Below are positions 1-7,406 of a stretch of 8,929 bases of DNA, one piece after another. The DNA is from Lachnospiraceae bacterium. Its GTDB lineage: Bacteria; Bacillota; Clostridia; Lachnospirales; Lachnospiraceae. The notes under the pieces were generated by a model, which was not told where the DNA came from, did no database searches, and saw nothing but the letters and a program-made list of their open reading frames with translations. How positions within the stretch are numbered: position 1 is the first letter of the stretch; every line of letters starts with the position of its first letter. The translations under genes were made by a program, and so were the position numbers. The stretch is taken from positions 248-9,176 of the forward strand of contig JAJQCL010000156.1 in NCBI GenBank assembly GCA_021202715.1. The letters run 5' to 3'.

Positions 1-776
1 GTGTCATAATGGTCGTTCCCGTCCCGGGCGCAGCCTGCAGAACCGAACACTTCAACTCTCTGGTCGTAACCGTAAACGGCCTTCCGGCTATTGTCGATGG
101 AAGCGATGGCTCCATTCTCGAACTTCAGCACGACCATGGCCGTATCTACATCCCCGGCCTCGCCGATCGCGGGATCCACTAACACGGAACCGACCGCATA
201 CACCTCTGTCACCTCGGAGCCCACCAGATAGCGGGCCATATCGAAGTCATGAATCATCATGTCGTAGAAGATGCCGCCGGAGACCTTCACATAGTCAATC
301 GAAGGGGGCTCCGGATCGCGGGAGCTGATGCGCACCATATGCACGTCGCCGATCTTCCCGGCGCGCACTGCGTCATAGACCCCCTTATGATTGTGATCGA
401 AACGCCGGTCAAAACCGATCTGCAGCTTCACACCGGCCTTCTCCACGGCCTCAAGCGCCGCATGCACTTTCTTCAGATCGTAGTCGATAGGCTTTTCACA
501 GTAGACATGCTTGCCCGCTTCCGCGGCCGCGATGATATACTTCGAGTGCGTATCCGTCGAGGAACAGATGATAACTGCCTCGATCTCCGGATCCTGCAGG
601 ATGTCCTCCGCGTCCTTCGTCACGCGCTCCACACCGCATTTCTTCACATAGGCTTCGGTGGCTTCGTTCATAAAGGGATCGGAGACCGTCTTGATCTCCA
701 GCTCCGGCACATGCAGAGATATGTTGCGGATATGCACCTTGCCGATACGGCCTGCGCCGATGACTCCAACTTTCAT
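1..776 (-). CDS. iolG: Inositol 2-dehydrogenase IolG, 3' part cut by the window edge
   Basis: This enzyme oxidises myo-inositol to scyllo-inosose with NAD+, the first step of inositol catabolism in the cytoplasm. It belongs to the Gfo/Idh/MocA family. The visible 258 codons hold an N-terminal Rossmann motif GVIGAGRIG (residues 4-12), the family EKP motif at 94-96, the segment FNRRFD near 122-127, and GGIFYDMMIHDFDMARY at 167-183. K95, D172 and H176 correspond to the Lys-Asp-His catalytic triad known from Bacillus subtilis IolG. The start at 776 is supported by AAAGGAG seven bases upstream and by the family's usual short N-terminus. Family members run to about 335-345 residues, so roughly 80 residues lie beyond base 1. 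The gap to iolA upstream is 168 bases, the largest inside the operon. The other plausible identity is a relative acting on another inositol isomer or sugar; the iol context favours myo-inositol. Confidence 0.93.
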   Translation of the reverse strand, partial: MKVGVIGAGRIGKVHIRNISLHVPELEIKTVSDPFMNEATEAYVKKCGVERVTKDAEDILQDPEIEAVIICSSTDTHSKYIIAAAEAGKHVYCEKPIDYDLKKVHAALEAVEKAGVKLQIGFDRRFDHNHKGVYDAVRAGKIGDVHMVRISSRDPEPPSIDYVKVSGGIFYDMMIHDFDMARYLVGSEVTEVYAVGSVLVDPAIGEAGDVDTAMVVLKFENGAIASIDNSRKAVYGYDQRVEVFGSAGCARDGNDHYD

Positions 777-812
777 ATTTCTTCTCCTTTGGCTCTGTTT
801 TTTTGTTTTTCT

Positions 813-841
813 GATATATGTATGATACAGCGGATTGCCAA
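813..841 (-). promoter_or_regulatory. Candidate internal promoter for iolG
   Basis: On the minus strand TTGGCA (836-841) is followed, after exactly 17 bases, by TATATC (813-818). The -35 box matches the sigma-A consensus at five of six positions and the -10 box at four of six. Transcription would start near 806, giving a leader of about 30 bases before the iolG Shine-Dalgarno. It could add iolG transcription beyond read-through from the operon promoter. The match is moderate and could be chance in AT-rich DNA. The -35 box overlaps the small hairpin at 839-857. Confidence 0.35.
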
Positions 842-882
842 GCGCCGGTGGCACTTGCTTCGCAACGACCGATGCGGATCGG
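839..882 (-). other. Group of small hairpins between iolA and iolG
   Basis: Three short inverted repeats lie side by side. CAAG-C-GCC (839-846) pairs with GGC-A-CTTG (850-857); the one non-matching pair is C/A on the plus strand and G/U on the minus strand, so it closes only in the minus-strand RNA. TTGC (855-858) pairs with GCAA (862-865) around a three-base loop and shares bases with the first stem, so the two are alternatives. CCGAT (869-873) pairs with ATCGG (878-882). The role is unknown; segmental mRNA processing or stability is one possibility. Confidence 0.45.
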
Positions 883-883
883 A

Positions 884-933
884 GACCAAAGTCATGAATA
901 CGAATGAAGACATTCGATTCATGACCTTTAGTC
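884..933 (-). other. Long imperfect hairpin in the iolA-iolG spacer
   Basis: The two arms pair almost completely. GAC-C-AAAG (884-891), TCATGAAT (892-899) and CGAATG (901-906) pair with CATTCG (911-916), ATTCATGA (917-924) and CTTT-A-GTC (926-933). The loop is four bases (907-910), with single-base bulges at 900 and 925. The C/A mismatch at 887/930 becomes a G-U pair in the minus-strand transcript, giving a stem of 22 pairs in RNA. It begins 12 bases after the iolA stop codon. No U-tract follows on either strand, so it is not a classical rho-independent terminator. It may protect the upstream mRNA end or mark a processing site that sets iolG levels apart from the rest of the operon. Confidence 0.6.
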
Positions 934-944
934 CCTTGTATCAT

Positions 945-2462
945 TTACTGCTCGGTACTGCCTTCCCAGGTACCGACCTTGCGGCCGCCGGCGGCATCGT
1001 CGAACCAGTGCGTAGTGACGGTCTTTGCGCGCGTGAAGAAGCGATAACCGTCCTTGCCCAGCACATGCAGATCGCCGAAGAAAGAATCCTTATTGCCGGA
1101 AAACGGGAAGTAGGCGGTGGGAACCGGAATCCCCACATTGATACCCACCATACCGCCGTCTGTCTCCATGGCGAAACGGCGGCTGTAGTAACCACTCTGC
1201 GTGAAGATGGCGGAGCCGTTGGCGAAGGGGTTGGCGTTCATGATGGCCACGCCTTCCTCATAATTTTTCACTCTCTTGACGCAGGTGACCGGTCCGAAGA
1301 TCTCACGGTCTCCTACGGTCATACCGGGCTTCACATGATCAAGGATCGTCGGACCGACGAAGAAGCCCTTCTCAAAACCGGGCACCACGATATCACGGCC
1401 GTCCAGCACCAGCTCGGCCCCCTCATCGACGCCCTTCTGGATCCAGTCGCAGACCTTCTGTTTATGTCCGGCATTGACGACCGGCCCCAGATTCGTCTCC
1501 TCATCATACGCACAGCCCACCTTCATGGCCATGGCCTTCTGCTTCAGCAGTGCCACAAAATCATCGGCGATGCTCTCCTGCACGCAGACAACCGGCAGAG
1601 CCATGCAGCGCATGCCCGCGCAGCCGTAGGTAGAGTTGATCACAGCATTGACCGTCGCTTCCAGATTGCAGTCCTCCAACACCAGCGCATGGTTCTTGGC
1701 CTCGGTCTGCGCCTGCACTCTCTTGCCGTGTGCCGCCGCTTTGGAATATACCTGCTTGCCGACGCCGGTGGTGCCTACGAAGGTAACTGCCTTGACGCGG
1801 GAATCGGTCAGGAGGATATCCGCCTCCACACGACTGCAGGTCACAAGGTTCACAACGCCCGCCGGGAAACCGCCCTCGGTGTAGAAGAGCTCCATGATCC
1901 GCATGGCGGTCAGAGGCGTCTGTGAGCTGGCCTTCAGCACGACCGTGTTGCCGCAGGCGATGGACAAGGGCACCATCCAGCCCCAGGGAATCATAGCCGG
2001 GAAGTTCATGGGCACGATGCCGGCGGTCACGCCGAGCGGCATCCGGTAGGTCGCCGTATCGTAGCCGGTCGTCACCTGCATGGCGGTATCACCCTGGATC
2101 ATCGTCGGCAGCGCGCAGGCTTCCTCGGTGGGCTCGATGGCCTTCTGCACATCGCCGCGGGCCTCACCGATGGTCTTTCCAAGCTCTTTGGCGCAGAGCA
2201 CGGACAGCTCTTCCTTATGTGCGTAAAGCACATCACGCCAATGGAACATATACTGCTGTCTCTTGGCGATGGACAGCGCAGACCAGGCCGGGAAAGCCGC
2301 CTGCGCGGAGGCGATCGCCTCCTCTACCTCGTCCGCGGTGCAGCAGGGCACGCGGGCGATCACTTCGCCGGTGCTGGAGTCGGTGATGTCCTGATATTTC
2401 TCTGCCTTGGACTCTTTCCAGGCTCCGTTCACACAGTAACCCATTTTCTTGATCTCACTCAT
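945..2462 (-). CDS. iolA: Methylmalonate/malonate semialdehyde dehydrogenase (CoA-acylating) IolA
   Basis: IolA (MmsA) converts malonate semialdehyde to acetyl-CoA and CO2, or methylmalonate semialdehyde to propionyl-CoA, using NAD+ and CoA. The 505-residue protein is a full aldehyde dehydrogenase: GVTAGIVPMNFPAMIPW (144-160) around the oxyanion Asn153, an NAD-binding region with FVGTTGVGKQVY (228-239), and the nucleophile motif GCAGMRCMA with Cys286 preceded by Arg285. The RCMA motif and EAKNH (254-258) are typical of the CoA-acylating MMSDH branch. By alignment from memory, the general-base Glu of hydrolytic ALDHs falls on Gln252, which fits thioester release to CoA. The C-terminal segment YRFFTRAKTVTTHW is also family-typical. 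The start at 2462 is supported by AAAGGA a few bases upstream. It lies 54 bases after iolE. In this pathway it takes the three-carbon semialdehyde left after cleavage of the inositol carbon chain. Confidence 0.95.
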   Translation of the reverse strand: MSEIKKMGYCVNGAWKESKAEKYQDITDSSTGEVIARVPCCTADEVEEAIASAQAAFPAWSALSIAKRQQYMFHWRDVLYAHKEELSVLCAKELGKTIGEARGDVQKAIEPTEEACALPTMIQGDTAMQVTTGYDTATYRMPLGVTAGIVPMNFPAMIPWGWMVPLSIACGNTVVLKASSQTPLTAMRIMELFYTEGGFPAGVVNLVTCSRVEADILLTDSRVKAVTFVGTTGVGKQVYSKAAAHGKRVQAQTEAKNHALVLEDCNLEATVNAVINSTYGCAGMRCMALPVVCVQESIADDFVALLKQKAMAMKVGCAYDEETNLGPVVNAGHKQKVCDWIQKGVDEGAELVLDGRDIVVPGFEKGFFVGPTILDHVKPGMTVGDREIFGPVTCVKRVKNYEEGVAIMNANPFANGSAIFTQSGYYSRRFAMETDGGMVGINVGIPVPTAYFPFSGNKDSFFGDLHVLGKDGYRFFTRAKTVTTHWFDDAAGGRKVGTWEGSTEQ

Positions 2463-2516
2463 TTTTTATCCTTTCTGTCACGGCAGTTCCCGCCGCAACC
2501 CCCAAGATCTGTTTTA

Positions 2517-3416
2517 TTACAGCCCTGTCTTCTCCGCAATAAAGCGGCGCGCACGCAGCGCATATTCCAGCGGGTTGGCCTTTGCCGGATCCTGTTCGGC
2601 CTCCACCAGCATCCAGCCCTCATACCCCGCTTCGCCCAACAGGCGGAAGATCGGATCAAAGTCAATGCTGCCGTCGCCTGGGACGGTGAAAGCGCCCAGC
2701 CGCACACCGTCAAGGAAGCTCAGATTCTCCCGCTTCACCTGTTCCACGATCTGCGGGCGGATATCCTTCAGATGGACGTGGCGGATGCGTTTCGCGTAGC
2801 GCAAGGCCATCTCCAGCGGATCGGCGCCGCAGTAGGCGAAATGGCCGGTGTCATAGAGAAGGCTGACATACGCGGGATCCGTCTCCGCCAGCAGGCGGTC
2901 GACCTCCTCCGGATCCTGTACCACGGTGCCCATGTGGTGATGATAGGTCAGGCAGATGCCGTATTCCTCCAGCGCGATCTTTCCCAGACGGTTCAGGCCG
3001 TCAGTAAGCGTCTTCCACTCCGCGTCATCCATGATATACTTATGGCCGAAGATTGGTGTCTCCCGCTGTCCCTGCACACTATAGCTCTGCTCGGAGAATC
3101 CGATGATCTGTGAACCCATCGCCTGCAGGAAAGCCAGCTGTGCGCGGCACTCCCGTTCCACCTCTTCAAAGGGCTTCGTAAGCAGAAAGGAGGAAAACCA
3201 CTGATTGCAGATGCGCATTCCCCGCAGCTCCAGCGCCCGTCTCAGCACCTCAGGATCCCGCGGATATTTGTTTCCCACCTCAGAGCCTGTGAATCCGGCC
3301 AGTGCCATCTCGCTCACGCACTGTTCAAAGGTATTCTCCGCGCCCAGGTCGGGCATGTCGTCGTTGGTCCACGCAATGGGGGCGATCCCCAGGCGCACCC
3401 TTTCTCTGTCCAGCAT
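2517..3416 (-). CDS. iolE: Inosose dehydratase IolE
   Basis: IolE removes water from scyllo-inosose to give 3D-trihydroxycyclohexane-1,2-dione, the second step of inositol breakdown. The 299-residue protein has the length of known IolE proteins and is a xylose-isomerase-like TIM barrel. The N-terminal signature RLGIAPIAWTNDDMPDLG (8-25) is diagnostic for IolE. Other family landmarks are GFTGSEVGNKYP (41-52), TYHHHMGTVV (157-166), YDTGH (188-192), HVHLKD (213-218) and the C-terminal YEGWMLVEAEQDPAKANP (265-282). His and acidic residues in the last four are the likely metal ligands. The start at 3416 follows iolB by 16 bases and has a G-rich purine stretch (AGGGGG) upstream. Translational coupling with iolB is likely. 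IolH, another barrel protein of some iol operons, is less likely because the WTNDD signature is present. Confidence 0.94.
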   Translation of the reverse strand: MLDRERVRLGIAPIAWTNDDMPDLGAENTFEQCVSEMALAGFTGSEVGNKYPRDPEVLRRALELRGMRICNQWFSSFLLTKPFEEVERECRAQLAFLQAMGSQIIGFSEQSYSVQGQRETPIFGHKYIMDDAEWKTLTDGLNRLGKIALEEYGICLTYHHHMGTVVQDPEEVDRLLAETDPAYVSLLYDTGHFAYCGADPLEMALRYAKRIRHVHLKDIRPQIVEQVKRENLSFLDGVRLGAFTVPGDGSIDFDPIFRLLGEAGYEGWMLVEAEQDPAKANPLEYALRARRFIAEKTGL

Positions 3417-3432
3417 CTCTCATTTCCCCCTG

Positions 3433-4230
3433 TCAGTCACAATCTCCGAATTTCGCCTCGTGCATCCACACGTATCTCTCATCCTCGCAGCGATCGGTCT
3501 GCAGCCAGGGGTTCCCGTCGATGTGACGGATCATCCAGCAGGTATACATCTGGAAGCCCGGCGCTACCGCCTGCGGATGGAGTTCGCCGCCGGGAATGGA
3601 GGAGAAGCTGCCCTCCACGCTCTTGAAAAGCTGATCTCCCACGAAGCTGGCGCCGAATCCCTCGGGGCGATCGAACAGGAAATAATAGGTCTCCGGCTGC
3701 GGATGCCGGTGGGGCAGATAGCCGGACCAGTTCCCCCGGTCGTTGAGCACCTCACCGAGCACCATATTGGAGGCAGGCTCGATGTCGTGGTCGAAAATCG
3801 TGTTGACGCGGCGCTTCGCGACGTTGCCGAACTTGCCCACCGAGGAATAGCCCCAGGGAGCATCCTCCGGCCGGTGAAGCCGCGCGGCAAACTTTTTCTC
3901 ATTCTTTGTACACTGCACGAGGATCTGACTCTCCCCCTCGGCGTGTACCGTGATTTCGATCCCGGCCGGTACATGAAGGCACCAGGGTCCCTCCGTGAAG
4001 ACATCCATGCGGCTGACCGTCTGCTTCTCCCGCCCCCACTCGTAGGTGATGCGTCCGGACAGGAGCAGCACGGCCGTCTCCTCTCCCGCACGCAGGAAGC
4101 GCCGGATCGTACCGGGCTTCATCTCATACACGCGGATGTCCATGTTCATGGCGCTGTACTCATTGTCATATGTAGTAAGGATCTTCTCTCCGTTTTCATC
4201 AAAAACAGGGTATCCGAACACCTTCGCCAT
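3433..4230 (-). CDS. iolB: 5-deoxy-glucuronate isomerase IolB
   Basis: IolB isomerises 5-deoxy-D-glucuronate to 2-deoxy-5-keto-D-gluconate (DKG). The 265-residue product is a bicupin of the KduI/IolB family and close to the usual length. The C-terminal cupin carries the metal site LPHRHPQPETYYF (172-184) and ELHPQ (216-220), giving likely ligands H174, H176, E180 and H218. The N-terminal half (for example AVLLLSGRITYEW, 53-65) is the second, probably non-catalytic cupin. I chose the start at 4230 (MAKVFGYPVF) because AAGGGAGA lies nine bases upstream and the family begins near here. The open frame runs on to 4353, but that extension overlaps iolD and has no ribosome site. The gene starts 26 bases after iolD ends. 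Its product is the substrate either of IolC or, as proposed here, of the transaldolase at the head of the operon. Confidence 0.93.
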   Translation of the reverse strand: MAKVFGYPVFDENGEKILTTYDNEYSAMNMDIRVYEMKPGTIRRFLRAGEETAVLLLSGRITYEWGREKQTVSRMDVFTEGPWCLHVPAGIEITVHAEGESQILVQCTKNEKKFAARLHRPEDAPWGYSSVGKFGNVAKRRVNTIFDHDIEPASNMVLGEVLNDRGNWSGYLPHRHPQPETYYFLFDRPEGFGASFVGDQLFKSVEGSFSSIPGGELHPQAVAPGFQMYTCWMIRHIDGNPWLQTDRCEDERYVWMHEAKFGDCD

Positions 4231-4256
4231 CGTTTCATTCTCCCTTCTGCCAGGCC

Positions 4257-6188
4257 TCAGTAGGCTCTGGCGTCTCTGCGGTGTTCCATCACATCCTCGC
4301 AAGCCGCGCGGACGCTCTCCTTCTCCGAGACCTCGGCAATGCCCACATTCCACCAGGATTCGTAGCCGTCCGTCATGGTCTTCGGCAGCACCTTCAGATC
4401 GAACAGGCAGGCTCTCTCCTGCGTCTTCGCATCGTTCAGCGCCGCAACCAGCTCCGCGATTGTGCGACAGGTGTAAGTTTTTAGACCATATCCTTCACCG
4501 ATCTTTGCATAGTCGACCGGAATCAGATCCCCGGTGGGCTTCTTCCCGTCGGTGTAGCGGAACTCCGTCGCCAGGCTGCCGATGCCGTTGTTCATTTCCA
4601 GGTTGTTGATGCAGCCAAAGCCGCAGTTGTCAAAAACAAGGATATTTACCTTCTGACGCTCCTGCATGATCGTCATGATCTCACTGTGGAGCATCTGGAA
4701 GCTGGAATCTCCCACCAGCGCATAGACCTCGCTGTCCGGCTCCGCGAACTTCACGCCCAGCGTCGCCGCCACCTCATAGCCCATGCACGAATATCCGTAT
4801 TCGGCGTGGTAACCGCCCCGCTTATCCGTCCGCCACATGCGCTGCAGGCAGCTCGGCAGGGAGCCTCCGGCCGTAATGATCACCGAATTCTCATCGATCG
4901 TGCGGTTGATGGCCGCGATGGCCGCGGTCTGCGTAATCTGGCCCTGCGTCAGCGCGACAAATTCCGGTACCGTCCGCGGATCGCGCGCCTTGATGTTCGG
5001 CACGAAGTCCTCGCCTGTATAGGAAAGATTTCCCAGTCTCTCCATTTCCTGATCCCAGGCCGCCTTTGCATCGACGATCTCCGTGGTATAGGAAGAGACA
5101 TAGTTCTTCGCGCGCAGCTTCGCGGCCAGTGCCTCCAGGGTCACCTTCGCATCGCCCACCGCCTTCACAGCGTCCATCTTGTACGCATGGAAACGGCAGT
5201 TGTTGATCGTGACAACTTTCACACCCTCCTCGCGGAAGAGATATTTTGATCCGGTCGTGAAATCCGAGAGGCGGGTGCCCACGGCGATAATCACGTCCGC
5301 GTCCTTCGCGAGGATGTTCGAAGCGTAGGTTCCCGTGACGCCGATGCCTCCCAGACAGTAAGGATGGCTGGATTTGCAGGCGCTCTTGCCCGCCTGGCTC
5401 TCGCCGAAGGGGATGCGGAACTCCTCGCAGAAATTCTCCACCGTCTCACCGGCTTCCGAATAGCGGACGCCGCCGCCGACGATCAGAAGCGGCTTCTTCG
5501 CGGACGCAATGACCGCAGCCACATCCTCCAGCTCCTCATCAACCGCCACCGGGCGGGTGATCCGATGGACTCGTTTTTCGAAGAAATACGTCGGATAGTC
5601 GTAGGCTTCGCCCTCCACATCCTGCGGCAGAGCGATGCAGCAGGCGCCGGTCTCCGCCGGATCGGTCAGCACGCGCATGGCGTTGATCAGCGCCGTCATG
5701 ACCTGCTCCGGGCGACTAATGCGATCCCAGTATTTGCACACCGGGCGAAATGCGTCATTGGTGCTCACGGCCAGACTGCTGCTCTGCTCGAGCTGCTGCA
5801 GCACCGGATCCGGCTGCCTCGACGCAAATGTGTCGGACGGGAAGACCAGCAGCGGGATATTATTTACAGTCGCATCGGCACAGGCCGTCACCATATTGGC
5901 GGCGCCGGGACCGATGGAGGAGGAGCAGGCGATGATTCGCCGGCGGTTGTTCTGCTTGGCGAAAGCGATGGCCGCATGGCACATGCCCTGTTCATTTCTC
6001 CCCTGCATCACCCGGAGGCTGCCGGGGTTCGTATCCAGCGCTTCCCCCAGACCCACTGCAATCCCGTGACCGAAGATCGTGAAGAAGCCCTCCACGAATT
6101 TTGTTTCTATGCCGTCCATGGACACATACTGCTGATCCAGAAATCGCACGATGGCCTGGGCGGTTGTCAAACGAATGGTATTACTCAT
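4257..6188 (-). CDS. iolD: 3D-(3,5/4)-trihydroxycyclohexane-1,2-dione hydrolase IolD
   Basis: IolD is a thiamine-diphosphate enzyme that hydrolytically opens the cyclic dione made by IolE to 5-deoxy-glucuronate. At 643 residues it has full family length and the three-domain layout of the acetolactate synthase superfamily. The N-terminal Pyr domain holds FFTIFGHGIAVGLGEAL (35-51) and RNEQG with the cofactor-activating Glu66. The central domain contains LLIVGGGVRYS (234-244) and the segment ADVIIAVGTRLSDF (297-310). The C-terminal PP domain has GYSCMGYEVAATLG (465-478) and the Mg/ThDP motif from GDSS (493-496) to DN (520-521). The IFGHG start and overall length set IolD apart from acetolactate synthase. 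The start at 6188 is decided by a near-perfect AAGGAGGAAC just upstream. It lies 20 bases after the transaldolase gene. Confidence 0.96.
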   Translation of the reverse strand: MSNTIRLTTAQAIVRFLDQQYVSMDGIETKFVEGFFTIFGHGIAVGLGEALDTNPGSLRVMQGRNEQGMCHAAIAFAKQNNRRRIIACSSSIGPGAANMVTACADATVNNIPLLVFPSDTFASRQPDPVLQQLEQSSSLAVSTNDAFRPVCKYWDRISRPEQVMTALINAMRVLTDPAETGACCIALPQDVEGEAYDYPTYFFEKRVHRITRPVAVDEELEDVAAVIASAKKPLLIVGGGVRYSEAGETVENFCEEFRIPFGESQAGKSACKSSHPYCLGGIGVTGTYASNILAKDADVIIAVGTRLSDFTTGSKYLFREEGVKVVTINNCRFHAYKMDAVKAVGDAKVTLEALAAKLRAKNYVSSYTTEIVDAKAAWDQEMERLGNLSYTGEDFVPNIKARDPRTVPEFVALTQGQITQTAAIAAINRTIDENSVIITAGGSLPSCLQRMWRTDKRGGYHAEYGYSCMGYEVAATLGVKFAEPDSEVYALVGDSSFQMLHSEIMTIMQERQKVNILVFDNCGFGCINNLEMNNGIGSLATEFRYTDGKKPTGDLIPVDYAKIGEGYGLKTYTCRTIAELVAALNDAKTQERACLFDLKVLPKTMTDGYESWWNVGIAEVSEKESVRAACEDVMEHRRDARAY

Positions 6189-6208
6189 GCGTTCCTCCTT
6201 ACTTAATC

Positions 6209-7276
6209 CTACTTCAGAGGGCTGCCGAACTGATACGGACGGATCAGCTGGAGCAGCGTCTCGTATCCCTTGAAGAAGCCTTCGAGGGTGTTGATGAACG
6301 CACCATACTGTTCAAATTCAGCCGGCTTCATGCCGTCCTCATCGTAAGCCCGATGGAAATCCGGCAGCTTGTTGAGCTCCTCCAGCCAGCAGGCGGGCAC
6401 CGGATCGTCCATGGTATTGCGGATCTCCACGTCGCTGTTGTCAAAGATCTTCAGATATTTCGCAGTAATGGTCATGGACACGTCGCCGCCGATGAACTCG
6501 GCCCAGTGATGCAGGTTCCGATACGCGGCCGTAAGCAGACGTGCGCGGTAGCCCCTCTCCTTAAAGATCTTATAGGCTTTCTTGAACACGGCCACGCCGC
6601 CCCACTCCAGAGCCTCCGGATCGATGGCAATGCTGTCACGGGCGACCGCTTTCTTCAGCCAGTCATCGATGCGGCCGATCATGATCGTACACACCGGCGT
6701 CATCTGTGCGGTCTCAAGGCCCTCGGCTTCCCGGCGCTTCAACCCCCGCTCGATGGCTTCCGCCACCTGCACGGCCTGCGCCACGCTGAAGGAAACGGTC
6801 GCATTGACACTGACACCGCGATAGGTCGCCTCCTCAAACGCTTTCAGACCAGCCTCAGAGATCGGCATCTTCACCTGGATATTGGGCGCCAGCGTATTGA
6901 AATGCGCCGCCTGATCGGCCATCTTCTCCCAGTCATGATAATACTTGATGTTTGTCTGGATCGAAATCTTGCCGCAGGTTCCCTTCTCCTCCTCATAAAC
7001 CGGACGCAGCATCTCGCAGCCCCGCACGCCCATCATCTCGATCAGCATCCAGGCCACATCATCCTCTGTCGCGGTGGGATGATTGGCAAAGAGAGAACGG
7101 ATCGTATCCTCCCACTCCGGCAGTTCCCTCTGCAGGACCTGGGAGACGATGACAGGATTCGTGGTCGCACCCACAGCCCCGATGCCGATGCCGTATTCCA
7201 AATCCTCCTTGGCACAGGAATCCACCCAGAAATGTGTGTTGGGGAACTTGGCTTTCATTTCCAGCATTTTACTCAT
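6209..7276 (-). CDS. Transaldolase-family protein heading the iol operon
   Basis: This 355-residue protein is a Schiff-base transaldolase/aldolase (TIM barrel), longer than E. coli TalB (about 317) and FSA (about 220). Aligned by eye to TalB, D19 (WVDS) matches D17, N40 (GATTNP) matches N35, K136 (QVKMP) matches the Schiff-base K132, N158 and T160 (VNATVSFS) match N154 and T156, and R202 (MIGR) and R253 (AYRN) match the phosphate-site R181 and R228. The catalytic E96 falls on Q107 (SIQTN), as in fructose-6-phosphate aldolase, and F178 falls on M199. The catalytic set is therefore intact but not TalB-like. I chose the start at 7276 because AAGGAGGG lies just upstream; an in-frame extension to 7390 has no such site. 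As first gene of an inositol operon it may cleave or transfer the dihydroxyacetone unit of DKG. A housekeeping pentose-phosphate transaldolase or an FSA-type aldolase are the alternatives. The family is certain, the substrate is not. Confidence 0.88.
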   Translation of the reverse strand: MSKMLEMKAKFPNTHFWVDSCAKEDLEYGIGIGAVGATTNPVIVSQVLQRELPEWEDTIRSLFANHPTATEDDVAWMLIEMMGVRGCEMLRPVYEEEKGTCGKISIQTNIKYYHDWEKMADQAAHFNTLAPNIQVKMPISEAGLKAFEEATYRGVSVNATVSFSVAQAVQVAEAIERGLKRREAEGLETAQMTPVCTIMIGRIDDWLKKAVARDSIAIDPEALEWGGVAVFKKAYKIFKERGYRARLLTAAYRNLHHWAEFIGGDVSMTITAKYLKIFDNSDVEIRNTMDDPVPACWLEELNKLPDFHRAYDEDGMKPAEFEQYGAFINTLEGFFKGYETLLQLIRPYQFGSPLK

Positions 7277-7406
7277 TTTCTTACCCTCCTTGTATGGTTG
7301 TCTGGTGAAATGTAATGATACTTCAGGCTGGCACAACGGCTGTCTGTCGGCATCCTTGCCACGTCGCATCGGCTCGTCGTGCTTGCACATGTTTTGTGTG
7401 CTTTTA
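7277..7406 (-). promoter_or_regulatory. Leader of the transaldolase-iol transcript
   Basis: If transcription starts near 7407, as the promoter at 7414-7442 implies, the leader is about 130 bases. It contains the half-site pair GCACA (7385-7389) and TGTGC (7397-7401) and a small hairpin, GGCA (7349-7352) with TGCC (7357-7360). It ends in the strong ribosome site of the transaldolase gene. I see no recognisable riboswitch core. Confidence 0.4.

Noticed and set aside
884..933. Rho-independent terminator after iolA
   Set aside because: No run of U follows the stem on either strand and the stem is not GC-rich.
249..1925. Plus-strand frame of 558 codons opposite iolG and iolA
   Set aside because: It is antisense to two well-supported genes, its protein is rich in His, Arg and Leu with no recognisable domain, and it crosses the iolA-iolG spacer. 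It is a by-product of GC-rich codon use.
4231..4353. N-terminal extension of iolB
   Set aside because: It overlaps the end of iolD, lacks a ribosome site, and the family begins at MAKVFGYPVF.
6101..7315. Plus-strand frame of 404 codons opposite the transaldolase
   Set aside because: It mirrors the coding frame of the transaldolase gene and has no family features.
7277..7390. In-frame N-terminal extension of the transaldolase
   Set aside because: The upstream ATG has no Shine-Dalgarno, while the start at 7276 has AAGGAGGG at the right distance and matches the family N-terminus.
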